Below the pieces are notes generated by a model. It did no database searches. It was not told the origin of the DNA and saw only the letters and a list, made by a program, of their open reading frames with translations. A program made the translations under genes and the position numbers. This document shows positions 35,545 to 45,094 of a stretch of DNA of 64,000 nt, in pieces; positions within the stretch are counted from its first letter, which is position 1, and each line of letters begins with the position of its first letter. The DNA comes from Spirochaetae bacterium HGW-Spirochaetae-2 (lineage in GTDB: Bacteria; Spirochaetota; Spirochaetia; Sphaerochaetales; Sphaerochaetaceae), in assembly GCA_002839355.1 (NCBI GenBank), contig PGXW01000013.1:1-64000 (forward strand), in the 5' to 3' direction.

Positions 35545-35590
35545 CTCGGGGCGCAGCCCCGAGTGTACCATGAACCCCCGGTACGGTCAA
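35545..35590 (-). promoter_or_regulatory. Promoter and overlapping palindromic operator of the MFS-U32 operon
   Basis: On the minus strand: TTGACC (complement of 35585-35590), a 17-bp spacer and TACACT (complement of 35562-35567). CTCGGGGC-GCA-GCCCCGAG (35545-35563) is a perfect 8-bp dyad covering the edge of the -10 box and the expected start site, as a repressor operator would. Confidence 0.6.
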
Positions 35591-35747
35591 ACAGGCAAAC
35601 GGTTGGTATCGCATCGGATGGAGGGACCGGACCTGACATACCCTTATATGTCAAGGGATTGAAATAATCACAAAAAACCGATAGTCTGTAGCAAATTAGA
35701 TGTAGAACACAGGTAATTCGCCGTGTATATTTTACAAGGAGTAATGA

Positions 35748-37589
35748 ATGAAATTACAGGATCTTAAACATGCAGGATTGAAGACGTGGATCGACGAAGT
35801 CGCCGCCCTCACCAAGCCCGAAGCTATTGTGATTGCCGATGGAAGTGCAGCACAATATCAGCAGTTGGTCGATGAGATGGTCGCAAGCGGACTCGCCAAG
35901 CCGCTGAACCCAGCGAAAAAGCCGGGTTGCATCGCATTCTTCTCCGACCCCTCAGACGTAGCCCGTGTTGAGAACAGAACCTACATTGCTGCAACATCGA
36001 AAGAAGCCGCGGGACCTACAAACAACTGGATCGACCCCACTGAATTGAAGAAGACCATGACCGGTCTCTACGACGGTTGTATGAAAGGCCGTACATTGTA
36101 CGTAATTCCCTTTTCCATGGGTCCAGTCGGGAGCGATATCGCCAAGATTGGTGTCGAGCTTACCGACAGTGCCTACGTTGTCACCAACATGATGATCATG
36201 ACCCGTGTGGGTGAAAAGGTGCTCGACGTTCTTGGAGCGGACGGTACCTATGTTCCTTGTCTCCACAGTGTTGGCAAGCCGCTTGCAGACGGCGAATCCG
36301 ACAATGGCATGTGGCCTTGTGCTCCGATCGAGCAGAAGTACATCGCCCACTTTCCCGAGACCCGTGAGATTTGGTCGTACGGTTCCGGATACGGTGGAAA
36401 CGCCTTGCTCGGCAAGAAATGTCTTGCATTGCGTATCGCCTCGGTAATTGCCCGTGATGAAGGCTGGCTCGCAGAGCACATGCTTATCTTGAAAATCACC
36501 AGCCCCGAAGGTGTGGCCAAGTATGTCGCCGCTGCCTTCCCAAGCGCTTGTGGCAAGACAAACCTCGCCATGCTCGTGCCTACCATCGCAGACTGGAAAG
36601 TCGAGACCATTGGTGACGATATCGCTTGGATGAAATTCGGTAAGGACGGACGGTTGTACGCCATCAACCCGGAAGCCGGCTTCTTTGGTGTTGCTCCCGG
36701 AACGTCCTTGGATTCCAACCCCAATGCCATTCATTCCTTGTCGAAGAACTCGATCTTCACCAACTGCGCACTTACTGAAGACAACGACATCTGGTGGGAA
36801 GATATCGGGTATGACGCACCCGGCAAGCTCATAGACTGGAAGGGTAACGAGTGGGTCCAGGAAAAGGGCAACAAGGCAAAAGCTCCCGCCTCACACCCGA
36901 ACGCACGATTCACCGCACCAGCCAGCCAGTGCCCGAGCATCGCCGCCGAGTGGGAAGATCCCAAGGGTGTCCCCATCGATGCGATCCTCTTTGGTGGTCG
37001 CCGTCCACACACCGTTCCATTGGTGCACCAGGCTCGCGACTGGAATCACGGAGTATTCCTTGGTTCCATCGTCGGTTCGGAAATCACCGCGGCTGCACTT
37101 GACCTCAAGGCAGGTACCATTCGCCGTGACCCGTTCGCCATGCTCCCATTCTGCGGATACAACATGGGTGAATATTTCCAGCACTGGATCAATATCGGCA
37201 AGACCCACGACCAGTCCCTCCTCCCCAAGATCTTCTACGTCAACTGGTTCCGCAAGACCGATGACGGCAAATGGCTCTGGCCTGGATTCGGCGAGAATAG
37301 CCGGGTTCTCAAATGGATTTTCGAAGCCTGCGCAGGTACTGCAAAGACACAGGAAACCCCAATCGGTATCATGCCGACTGCCGACGCAATCGATCGCCCG
37401 GAAGGTGTGACCGAAGAGGATATGGCGAACCTGCTCTCAGTCGATTGTGAAGGTTGGCTCAAGGAAGTCGCCGACATCCGTGCAAACCACTACCCGAAAT
37501 TCGGGGACAAGTTGCCCGCAGAACTTGCAGGATTGCTCGATGTCATGGAGAAGGATCTCAGCGATTGCACAAGCAGCAACTGCTGCTAA
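35748..37589 (+). CDS. pckG: Phosphoenolpyruvate carboxykinase (GTP)
   Basis: 613 residues, the GTP-class length. The P-loop/catalytic cysteine segment is FPSACGKTN (C268, K270, T271). [12 protein letters not shown] and [25 protein letters not shown] are typical of GTP-PEPCK. It interconverts oxaloacetate + GTP and PEP + CO2 + GDP. In fermentative bacteria it may run towards oxaloacetate, feeding C4-acid formation; the direction here is inference. AAGGAG precedes the ATG, and a terminator-like hairpin follows. Confidence 0.98.
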   Translation: MKLQDLKHAGLKTWIDEVAALTKPEAIVIADGSAAQYQQLVDEMVASGLAKPLNPAKKPGCIAFFSDPSDVARVENRTYIAATSKEAAGPTNNWIDPTELKKTMTGLYDGCMKGRTLYVIPFSMGPVGSDIAKIGVELTDSAYVVTNMMIMTRVGEKVLDVLGADGTYVPCLHSVGKPLADGESDNGMWPCAPIEQKYIAHFPETREIWSYGSGYGGNALLGKKCLALRIASVIARDEGWLAEHMLILKITSPEGVAKYVAAAFPSACGKTNLAMLVPTIADWKVETIGDDIAWMKFGKDGRLYAINPEAGFFGVAPGTSLDSNPNAIHSLSKNSIFTNCALTEDNDIWWEDIGYDAPGKLIDWKGNEWVQEKGNKAKAPASHPNARFTAPASQCPSIAAEWEDPKGVPIDAILFGGRRPHTVPLVHQARDWNHGVFLGSIVGSEITAAALDLKAGTIRRDPFAMLPFCGYNMGEYFQHWINIGKTHDQSLLPKIFYVNWFRKTDDGKWLWPGFGENSRVLKWIFEACAGTAKTQETPIGIMPTADAIDRPEGVTEEDMANLLSVDCEGWLKEVADIRANHYPKFGDKLPAELAGLLDVMEKDLSDCTSSNCC

Positions 37590-37601
37590 CCAGGAAGCAG
37601 T

Positions 37602-37631
37602 GCGGATGACAGCCTATAGGTAGTCATCCGC
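37602..37631 (+). terminator. Terminator-like hairpin downstream of pckG
   Basis: GCGGATGAC and GTCATCCGC pair perfectly over 9 bp around a 12-base loop, 12 bp after the stop. The tail (TACTTCCC) is only weakly T-rich. Confidence 0.6.
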
Positions 37632-37712
37632 TACTTCCCTGCCGGGCACGTTCCCGAGCAGTTTCATATATGGGACCGTCCTTGGTGCAAACCTCGGGCG
37701 GCCCTCTTTCTT

Positions 37713-38648
37713 TCAGGGATTGTCGTGGCGTCTCTTTTGGACTGCCTCCGCTCCGTCGGCGATTCTTCCCAGGACATCTATCAGCGGTGTGGGAACACCC
37801 AACTCCTTGCCAAGCTTGGAGGCCCTGACACAAAACCAATTGTTTTCCGTGGGTCTTCCCGCTTCGATATCTTGGAGCATGGAGGTTTTTCCCCCGTATT
37901 CGAGACTTGCGAAAACCTTCTGGTATTTTTCGATATAGGCTTCCCCCAGACCCTCGATACCTACCTTTTCGGCTAGCGCGACCACTTCCCGTTGTGTATC
38001 GACAATCAGGTGCCTTATCGCGGGTATATTGGCGCAATCGCCGTAGGTGCCGCGTGTAATGGCACTTATGGTGTTGATACTCACATTCACCATGAATTTC
38101 GCCCACAATTCACACTCGATGTTCTCGGGAACCACATGGTTGATCTTGGCACCGGTGAACAATTCGGCAAGCGCTTCGATCCGGGGTGTCCTGGTATTCC
38201 GCTTCTCTCCAAAGTAGATGATGCCTTCGGTAGAGAAATCGATACGCGTCCCCACTCGTGTGGAATCCAGTACGGTGGTGAAGCCGTACAGCACATGTTC
38301 AGGCCCGAACCGGGCCTCCAACTCCTCTTCGCTATCGATTCCGTTCAGGAGGGAAAGGATCATGGTTTCTGGACCGACATGAGCCCGCATATCTTCGATA
38401 GCCTGTTCGAGGTGGTGGTTCTTTGTTGCCAGGAGAATCAGGTCGGCAGGTTCGACTTGGTTTTGGGGAGTGACGAAGTTGAAATCTACCCGTGACCCGT
38501 TCAGTACCATTCCCTTGGCCATGTACCGTTTCTGCCGTTCCTGATTGACAATCACCCGAACCTGGTCGTATCCAAGGAATTCAGAGAGCCTCCAAGCATA
38601 GATTGCCCCAACAGCACCGATACCAATGACCGAGACTGTCCTGATCAT
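37713..38648 (-). CDS. Ketopantoate reductase (ApbA/PanE) family protein, second copy
   Basis: 311 residues. The Rossmann motif VIGIGAVGAIYAWRL is at the N-terminus, followed by LLATKNHHLEQA and LLNGIDSEEELEARFG. The C-terminal part has TSMLQDIEAGRPTENNWF, the family's substrate-domain signature. The ATG at 38648 overlaps the stop of the M20 peptidase gene by 4 bases. It is diverged from the paralogue at 7.45 kb. The peptidase-reductase pairing argues for a 2-oxo or hydroxy acid role that may not be pantoate. Confidence 0.9.
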   Translation of the reverse strand: MIRTVSVIGIGAVGAIYAWRLSEFLGYDQVRVIVNQERQKRYMAKGMVLNGSRVDFNFVTPQNQVEPADLILLATKNHHLEQAIEDMRAHVGPETMILSLLNGIDSEEELEARFGPEHVLYGFTTVLDSTRVGTRIDFSTEGIIYFGEKRNTRTPRIEALAELFTGAKINHVVPENIECELWAKFMVNVSINTISAITRGTYGDCANIPAIRHLIVDTQREVVALAEKVGIEGLGEAYIEKYQKVFASLEYGGKTSMLQDIEAGRPTENNWFCVRASKLGKELGVPTPLIDVLGRIADGAEAVQKRRHDNP

Positions 38649-39772
38649 GTCCGTGCCTCGGCAACCATTTCCTCGGGTTCGCACAATGCGACCACCAATC
38701 TAGTCAGATTCTCCAGCTCCTGAACCACGATCGATTCGGTCAGTGTATGGGCTCCGTTATATCCGATTCCGAGTGTAATGACAGGCATGCCTTGGTTGCG
38801 CATGATGTTCGCATCGCTGCCGCCCCCGGTCGGAACAGCGGCAAAGGGAAGACCGAGCCGTTTGCATACGTTCTCGAAATAGTGCAATTCGAGGGCATCC
38901 TTGCCGATATTGTAACCCGGATACAATTCGACCGGCATGAATTCGTAGGACCCCCCGAGGGCTCCGACAGCCTTGATGCAACAGAACTCCAGGTGTGCCA
39001 GATGCCGGTTCACCCGCTCGCTTGTACTTGAGCGCACTTCCAATGTCACTTCGCAACGGTCGCAAACGATATTTGTGACTGCCCCACCGTGGATAGTACC
39101 GATATTTGCCGTGGTTTCCGTATCGATCCGAAGCAACTTCATGCCATCGATAGCCTTTGCGGCCAATGAGATGGCGCTGATGCCTGCCTCCGGTGCGAAT
39201 CCGGCATGCGATGCCTTCCCATGGAAAACGATTGTGGCGTCGCTCTTGCTCGGTGCGCTGATGATCGCGGTCCCGACCTTTCCACTTGCATCGAGGGTGT
39301 ATCCACGTTCGATCGGCCCGAGGCTCTTCATGTCGAAAGCCTTGGCGCCCTCGAGGCCAACCTCCTCGGAGACAGTGAGGAGAACAAGTATCGGTCCGTG
39401 GGGCAACCGCTGATCCTTGATCACCTCCAGTGCGGTGAATATTGCGGCAATACCGGCCTTGTCGTCGGCTCCAAGCGCGGTGGTTCCATCACTTTTCAGT
39501 ATACCGTCGACAATGGATGGTTTGACCTGGACGGCGCTCGGGACCGTATCCATATGGCAGTTGAGCAAGACGGGCGATGCCTGCTCCATGCCCTTCGAGG
39601 CTTCGAGGCGACCAAGAATATTTCCCTTGCCGTCGACGTCGACAGTCAACCCCAAGGCCAACAGCCGGTCTACACAATGGATGCGGACCTTTTCCTCATG
39701 ACCCGATGGGGAATCGATCGCAAGTAGTTCGAGCATTGTCGCAACTGTCTTGTCTGCTAATGAGCTGGACAT
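38645..39772 (-). CDS. M20/M42-like metallopeptidase (peptidase T-like)
   Basis: 375 residues. Di-metal site candidates are NCHMDTVP, DGTTALGADDKAGIAA, VSEEVGLEGAK and the later TGGGSDANI and GAHTLTESI. The peptidase T/PepT-like subfamily hydrolyses small peptides or N-acyl amino acids. The ATG at 39772 is chosen because AGGAGG lies 5 bases upstream. It is the first gene of a two-gene operon with the reductase. Confidence 0.9.
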   Translation of the reverse strand: MSSSLADKTVATMLELLAIDSPSGHEEKVRIHCVDRLLALGLTVDVDGKGNILGRLEASKGMEQASPVLLNCHMDTVPSAVQVKPSIVDGILKSDGTTALGADDKAGIAAIFTALEVIKDQRLPHGPILVLLTVSEEVGLEGAKAFDMKSLGPIERGYTLDASGKVGTAIISAPSKSDATIVFHGKASHAGFAPEAGISAISLAAKAIDGMKLLRIDTETTANIGTIHGGAVTNIVCDRCEVTLEVRSSTSERVNRHLAHLEFCCIKAVGALGGSYEFMPVELYPGYNIGKDALELHYFENVCKRLGLPFAAVPTGGGSDANIMRNQGMPVITLGIGYNGAHTLTESIVVQELENLTRLVVALCEPEEMVAEART

Positions 39773-39947
39773 AAAATCCTCCTGCATGGTAAGGATTCGA
39801 GCATATCATACCCGCCCCAGCTGTTCCAAGTATCCTTGACGATGCAATTTTATACTGGTCGGATGGAAAATTTTCCAATACCTCTTGGCAGAGCCTCCGT
39901 GTCCCGGTACACTTGCCCCTAAAAATCAGGAAAGGAGAACCGCATTC

Positions 39948-41216
39948 ATGCACACCAAAGACAGCATCTATATGCCTGCCGACAAGCCTCCCATATCAAA
40001 ATGGATTCCCTTGAGTATCCAACATGTGTTCGCCATGTTTGGAGCCACCGTACTTGTTCCCATCCTCACAGGATTGAGCATCACCTCTGCCCTGTTCACC
40101 GCAGGAACCGGCACCCTGTTGTACATACTGATCACTGGAGCCAAGGTCCCGGCTTTCTTGGGTTCCTCCTTTGCCTTCATTCCCGCTCTCATCGGTATCT
40201 CCTCGGTCTACGGTATTCCGTACGCGATGGGTGGAGCCGTGGCAGCCGGAATATTCTATTGCATCGTCTCGGCAATTATCCGTGCGGTGGGCCTCTCTTG
40301 GATCAAGAAAGCTCTTCCACCCGTGGTGATCGGGTCGGTCATCATCGTAATCGGATTGAACCTCGCCCCGACTGCAATGGGGATGGCCATGAACGATGGT
40401 AGCGGCAACTACAGCCTGGTGTACCTCTCGATTGCCGTGGTGACGTTGGGTTGTACAGTAATAGCCAACATTTTCCTATCGGGATTCTTCAGCACCATTC
40501 CCATTCTGATCGGTTTGATCGGCGGGTACCTGTTCACCTTGATCATGGGATCGTTATTTCCTGCGTATGCGTTGATCGACTTCTCGGGAGTAGGTTCGGC
40601 GCTCTGGTTCGGTCTGCCGGTATTCCAATTGCCCAAATTCAACCTAGTGGCGATCCTGACGTTTGTAATCGTCTCGTTAGCAACCATGGCCGAACACCTT
40701 GGCGACACTATTACGTTGGGAAATGTCGTCGGGAAGGATTTCACAACGGATCCCGGGTTGCACAGGACCTTGGCAGGGGACGGAATCGCCACCGCATGGG
40801 CCGCCTTCTGGGGAGGACCTCCCAACACCACTTACGGTGAGAATATCGGAGTCATGGCCATTACCCGTGTCTACAGCGTTTGGGTTATCGGTGGAGCGGC
40901 GATAGTCGCCACCACGCTCTCTTTCCTACCGAAATTCGGTGCGCTCATTCAAACGATTCCCACACCCGTGATCGGAGGAATCTCCATGTTGCTATTCGGT
41001 ATCATCGCATCGAGCGGGTTGAGAAACCTTGTCGAAAGCGGGGTGAATTACCAGGACAAGCGGAATCTCACCATCTCATCGGTCATTCTGGTCATTGGAA
41101 TCGGTGGCGGCATGCTGGCGTTCCCCCTGGGCCAGGGAATGCAGTTCCAGATGGGTGGTGTCGCACTTGCCACATTGGTCGGAATTGTTTTGAATCTTGT
41201 GGTCGGTAAACCCTAG
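39948..41216 (+). CDS. Uracil/xanthine permease (NCS2 family)
   Basis: 422 residues with about 12-14 membrane segments. QHVFAMFGATVLVPILTGL and the core GGPPNTTYGENIGVMAITRV match UraA-type uracil permeases; xanthine/uric-acid members of NCS2 have a different core. Uracil is therefore most likely, though the xanthine dehydrogenase-like gene nearby makes a purine possible. GGAG lies about 10 bases upstream of the ATG at 39948. The gene stands alone and is followed by about 390 bp of non-coding, structured DNA. Confidence 0.93.
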   Translation: MHTKDSIYMPADKPPISKWIPLSIQHVFAMFGATVLVPILTGLSITSALFTAGTGTLLYILITGAKVPAFLGSSFAFIPALIGISSVYGIPYAMGGAVAAGIFYCIVSAIIRAVGLSWIKKALPPVVIGSVIIVIGLNLAPTAMGMAMNDGSGNYSLVYLSIAVVTLGCTVIANIFLSGFFSTIPILIGLIGGYLFTLIMGSLFPAYALIDFSGVGSALWFGLPVFQLPKFNLVAILTFVIVSLATMAEHLGDTITLGNVVGKDFTTDPGLHRTLAGDGIATAWAAFWGGPPNTTYGENIGVMAITRVYSVWVIGGAAIVATTLSFLPKFGALIQTIPTPVIGGISMLLFGIIASSGLRNLVESGVNYQDKRNLTISSVILVIGIGGGMLAFPLGQGMQFQMGGVALATLVGIVLNLVVGKP

Positions 41217-41282
41217 TCCTTTACTTTCCTTCGGTCCAAGCAGTGTGTGACGGCGTTCGCGTCAGCTCAGATATCCTGATTG

Positions 41283-41352
41283 CCAAACGAAGCGAGAGGA
41301 GAGGGACCATGAAATGGTCCACTTTCCCGAGCGAGTGCAGGCAACGTAAGGT
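41283..41352 (-). repeat. Structured intergenic repeat, copy 3 (inverted, diverged)
   Basis: Read on the minus strand it matches the 29.8-kb repeats in both flanks. Its central hairpin is GGACCAT-TTC-ATGGTCC: one G:T pair of copies 1 and 2 is replaced by C:G, so the fold is kept while the bases change. Confidence 0.75.
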
Positions 41353-41359
41353 TCCATAC

Positions 41360-41591
41360 CTCACCACTTTGGGCCGCAAGGGAGGCGAAGCCTCCACTTC
41401 CCAGAGCTTTCCCTGGGGGTGTTGATACCTTTTATATCCTCTCTTCCTTGGTCTTGTCACGCACTGCTTTCACTCGAAGTCAACTGACAAGTCCCAGAGT
41501 TCACAGACCACTGGCTCTTCCAAAGACGATCCCCTAGTGGTGCGCCACGAGATGGAGAGGGGCAGTTCCCGTTGAGGGGTCTGCTCTTTTT
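41360..41591 (+). ncRNA. Candidate structured RNA / leader ending in a terminator before the RNase D-like gene
   Basis: Several hairpins occur in a row: GGAGGC-GAA-GCCTCC near 41380-41395, a CCCAG/CTGGG pair near 41400-41416, and alternative pairings of AGTGGT, either with ACCACT upstream or GTGG with CCAC downstream. The end is a terminator-like stem (GCAG at 41562 with CTGC at 41581, inner CCC/GGG) followed by TCTTTTT. It ends 18 bp before the next start codon. I do not recognise an RNA family. Confidence 0.4.
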
Positions 41592-41608
41592 CATGCATAC
41601 ATGCTACC

Positions 41609-42493
41609 ATGGCGTATATGTTTGACTACACCTATATCGATTCCGACAGCAAATTGGATTCCCAACTGGAATTCTGGCATTCGCATGATATCGTTTCGAT
41701 CGCAATGGACTTCGAGGGAGAATTCAATCTCCATATCTACGGAGAACACCTCTGTCTTGTCCAGGTATTCGATGGAGCCGCCTATTTTCTCATCGATCCG
41801 CTCAAGGTCTCCGAACAGGCTTTGCGCCGATTCTTGGAAGACCCGGCTATTGAAAAGGTCATGTTCGATTGTGCAAGCGACGCGTCGCTTGTCCGCAAGC
41901 AATACGGCATCATAATCAAGAACGTTCACGATGTGCGTCTATCGGCCAAGCTTGTCGGGTATGAGGGCAATCTGACCGGTTTGGTCGAACGGTGCCTGCA
42001 GCTTCCCGCCGCGACCGGAAAGAAGGGAAACCAGACCGCCAATTGGCTTACCCGGCCGATCAAACCGAATCTGATCGAGTATGCCTTGTCCGATGTCGAG
42101 CATCTCTTTGCGATCCGCGAAGTGCTCGCGAAGGAGATCTTGGCAGCCGGCTTGGAAGCGAAGGATGCGGAACTCCAGGCAAACGCCGCCGTGCAGAAAG
42201 GTCCCGACCGCCCCGGATATGAGAAGCTCAATGGATTCCGATACCTTTCCAATGAACAGAAAGTCTATCTCAAGTGGTTCTTCGATGCCCGGGATATGCT
42301 TGCCCGCAAGGTGAACCAACCCGCCTACCGGATCCTGGACAAGCGTGTATTGGTTGATATGGCAAAAAAGGTGCCCGCAGGGCAAGACGAGTTCCGAAGT
42401 GTTGTCCGGCACAGGGACAAACGGGTGGAGGACGATTTGGTCGCACTGCTCATGGTCGCCCTTGAGGGCGCGACCAAGGAACTGCAGCGATAG
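41609..42493 (+). CDS. RNase D-like 3'-5' exonuclease
   Basis: 294 residues. DEDD exonuclease motifs: D34-F-E36 (AMDFEGEF), VMFDCASDASLV and YALSDVEHL (the Tyr of the DEDDy class). The C-terminal part resembles an HRDC-type helical domain. RNase D trims tRNA and other RNA 3' ends. No ribosome-binding site is visible at 41609 or at the next ATG (41618), and a terminator-like hairpin is just upstream, so expression may be leaderless or depend on read-through. Confidence 0.88.
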   Translation: MAYMFDYTYIDSDSKLDSQLEFWHSHDIVSIAMDFEGEFNLHIYGEHLCLVQVFDGAAYFLIDPLKVSEQALRRFLEDPAIEKVMFDCASDASLVRKQYGIIIKNVHDVRLSAKLVGYEGNLTGLVERCLQLPAATGKKGNQTANWLTRPIKPNLIEYALSDVEHLFAIREVLAKEILAAGLEAKDAELQANAAVQKGPDRPGYEKLNGFRYLSNEQKVYLKWFFDARDMLARKVNQPAYRILDKRVLVDMAKKVPAGQDEFRSVVRHRDKRVEDDLVALLMVALEGATKELQR

Positions 42494-42520
42494 GAACGTG
42501 GAGGTGACCGATATTTCCTT

Positions 42521-45094
42521 TCACTTCCGATATGCGGTGTGCTCCAGTGGAAGTCTTGTCCTGAACTCGCCGTCAAACCGCCAGTAGGCGTTCTGCACTG
42601 CCGGAGCTGTGGCTATGGTGCTCAACTCCCCGATCCCCTTCGCACCATAGGCCTCGGATGCCACGTGTTCGTTTGCCACTGTGATGGTCTCGATTTGGGG
42701 TGCCTCGGTAGCGCGGATCAATCCAAGCGTTCCATATTTTGCTTTCGGATACCCGCCTTCGATCGGGTAATCCTCGGTGAGGGCATATCCCAAGCCCATG
42801 ACGACGCCACCTTCGACCTGACCCTCGACAGCTGTCGGGTTGACCACGGTGCCGACATCCACAGCGGCGATTACCTTGGTGACTCTCCCCTTCTCGTCGA
42901 GCTGGACCACTTGTGTCGAATAACTGTAGGCGATATGGCTCTTCGGATTCGGCTTCTCCGAACCCATGGGGTCGGTGAGGGCGGTGAATTCGTCGTAATA
43001 TTCCGTTCCTTCAAGCTTTTCCAACGAACCCGATGTGTCCAGGGCCGATTTCAATTGTGCCGCAACACGGCGGATAGCCTCTCCGGTAATGACCGTTTGC
43101 CTGGATGCGGTGCTCGTTCCGGCATCGGGCGTCCGCCTCGTGTCGGCCGGTTCGCAGAAGGTCTGCTGTGGATCCAGTCCAACCGTTTCGCAGACAATCT
43201 GGGTTGCGACCGTAGCGAGGCCCTGGCCCATACATGCCGCGGAGGTCCTGATATGGACGATTCCCTTCTCCACGGATAGCGCACACCGGCCGGTATCGGG
43301 CACGCCGACTCCGAACCCGCTATTCTTGAACGCACAGGCTATTCCGGTTCGCCCGTTCGCTTCGAAAGCATCCTTTACCGCCAGCAGGCATTTGTCCAAG
43401 GCGGTGTTCGGATCGGCGATTTGACCATTGGGCAACGCTTGGCCGGGACGGATCGCATTGAGGTAACGTATTTCCCATGGAGATATCCCGGCCTTTTCGG
43501 CCAACAGGTTGAGGTTGTTCTCGATGGCGAAGCAACTTTGTGTGACTCCGAAGCCCCGGAAGGCACCCCCGGGAACATTGTTCGTATAGACCGCCTTTCC
43601 CACGATGTCGATATCCTGGTAGTTGTACGGACCGGCGGCATGGGTACAGGCCCGTTGCAACACGGGACCACCAAGCGAGGCATAGGCTCCGGTATCGGCT
43701 ATCAGGGTCGCTTTCATAGCGGTCAACTTTCCCGCCGCATCGCAGGCGGTGGTGAATTCCATCTCCATGGCATGTCGTTTGGGGTGGATGTCGATGCTCT
43801 CCTGCCGGGAGAACCGGACCTTGACCGGACACTTCGTATACCAGGCCATGAGGGCGGCATGGTGTTGCACACTCATGTCCTCCTTGCCGCCGAATCCCCC
43901 TCCCACCAGCTTGGCTTGGCAGTGGATCTTTTCCTTGGGCAATGCCAACATATGGGCGATTTCCCGTTGTTCGTCGAACACCGATTGGCTTGCGGTGAAG
44001 ACGAGCAACCCGTCATCTTCGGACAGTGCGACGGCGCATTCGGGCTCCATGAAGGCATGTTCGGTGAACGGGGTGCTGTACTTCATGGTGACGACGTGGG
44101 CGGAATTGGCGATAGCCGTATCGGCATCCCCCCGTTTGAGGCGTTCGGTGGTCAGCACGTTCCCACCCGAATGGATGGGCGGAGCACCCTCGGCAAGTGC
44201 ATGGGCTGTCGAAGCCACCGGTTCCAGTACCGTGTAATCGACTTTGATGAGTGAGAGTACCTCGTCGAGGGTTTCCCGGTGTCTGGTCGCCACCAGCGCC
44301 AAGGCATCACCTATATATCTTGTGGTTCCTCCCTCGGCGATCAATACGTCCCAATCGTTGACTATATGTCCGATCTTGTTGTGGGGAACATCTGCGGCAA
44401 GGAGGATCCTGACCACATCGGGGTGTCCGAGCGCTTCGGAGATATCGATCTTCTCCACGATAGCCCGAGGATGCGCACTGCGCAGTGCTTTTGCATGCAC
44501 CATACCCTCAAGGTCGATATCGTCCACATATATGCCGGTGCCCATGGCTTTCGCGACGGCATCGACCCGTTGGAATCTCCGGGTGAGGTGGGCATCGTTG
44601 TCCACAGCGGGGAGCGGAAGGTTGTCACGGAAGAATTCGGCAGCCATGAGTATTGCCGTCTCGATCTTCACATACCCGGTGCAGCGGCAGATATTTCCAC
44701 GGATGGCTTTCTTCACATCGTCCCGACTGGGGTTGTCGTTGCTGTCCAGCAGGGCTTTGGCCGACATGATCATGCCTGGTGTGCAGTACCCGCACTGCAC
44801 GGCACCCGCCTCGGCGAAACAGTAGCCGTATACGGCTTGCTCCCGTTCGCTCAAGCCTTCGATGGTAACGACCGACTTGCCTTCCATCTTGGCAGTGGAG
44901 GGAAGGCACGATTTGATCGCCTTGCCGTCGATGATGACGGTGCAGGTACCGCATGCGCCCTCGCTACAGCCGTCTTTCGTTCCTTTCAATCCAAGGTCTT
45001 CCCGAAGGAATTGCAGCAGTTTCTTATCTGTTCCAGTCTGGATGCGTTTACCATTCACCACGAATGTATACACGAAGGGCCCCCTCATCAGCAT
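42521..45094 (-). CDS. Fused [2Fe-2S]/molybdopterin xanthine dehydrogenase-like protein
   Basis: About 857 residues. N-terminal plant-type [2Fe-2S] cysteines C43, C48, C51 and C63, then the second cluster in CGYCTPGM and NICRCTGYVK. The molybdopterin domain has GGGFGGKEDMSVQHH, GGAFRGFGVTQ, ACMGQGLATVATQ and the catalytic-Glu segment YGAKGIGELS. Fused Fe-S/Mo chains without FAD resemble the group annotated as selenium-dependent xanthine dehydrogenase. No FAD subunit or selenium/Mo maturation gene is in the window. The start (ATG at 45094, or 45088) has no good ribosome-binding site, and the frame stays open to 45178. The reaction is probably hydroxylation of xanthine or a related purine. Confidence 0.9.
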   Translation of the reverse strand: MLMRGPFVYTFVVNGKRIQTGTDKKLLQFLREDLGLKGTKDGCSEGACGTCTVIIDGKAIKSCLPSTAKMEGKSVVTIEGLSEREQAVYGYCFAEAGAVQCGYCTPGMIMSAKALLDSNDNPSRDDVKKAIRGNICRCTGYVKIETAILMAAEFFRDNLPLPAVDNDAHLTRRFQRVDAVAKAMGTGIYVDDIDLEGMVHAKALRSAHPRAIVEKIDISEALGHPDVVRILLAADVPHNKIGHIVNDWDVLIAEGGTTRYIGDALALVATRHRETLDEVLSLIKVDYTVLEPVASTAHALAEGAPPIHSGGNVLTTERLKRGDADTAIANSAHVVTMKYSTPFTEHAFMEPECAVALSEDDGLLVFTASQSVFDEQREIAHMLALPKEKIHCQAKLVGGGFGGKEDMSVQHHAALMAWYTKCPVKVRFSRQESIDIHPKRHAMEMEFTTACDAAGKLTAMKATLIADTGAYASLGGPVLQRACTHAAGPYNYQDIDIVGKAVYTNNVPGGAFRGFGVTQSCFAIENNLNLLAEKAGISPWEIRYLNAIRPGQALPNGQIADPNTALDKCLLAVKDAFEANGRTGIACAFKNSGFGVGVPDTGRCALSVEKGIVHIRTSAACMGQGLATVATQIVCETVGLDPQQTFCEPADTRRTPDAGTSTASRQTVITGEAIRRVAAQLKSALDTSGSLEKLEGTEYYDEFTALTDPMGSEKPNPKSHIAYSYSTQVVQLDEKGRVTKVIAAVDVGTVVNPTAVEGQVEGGVVMGLGYALTEDYPIEGGYPKAKYGTLGLIRATEAPQIETITVANEHVASEAYGAKGIGELSTIATAPAVQNAYWRFDGEFRTRLPLEHTAYRK

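Noticed and set aside
41400-41591. SRP RNA, 6S RNA or RNase P RNA between the permease and RNase D-like genes
   Set aside because: None of the conserved core sequences of these RNAs is present.
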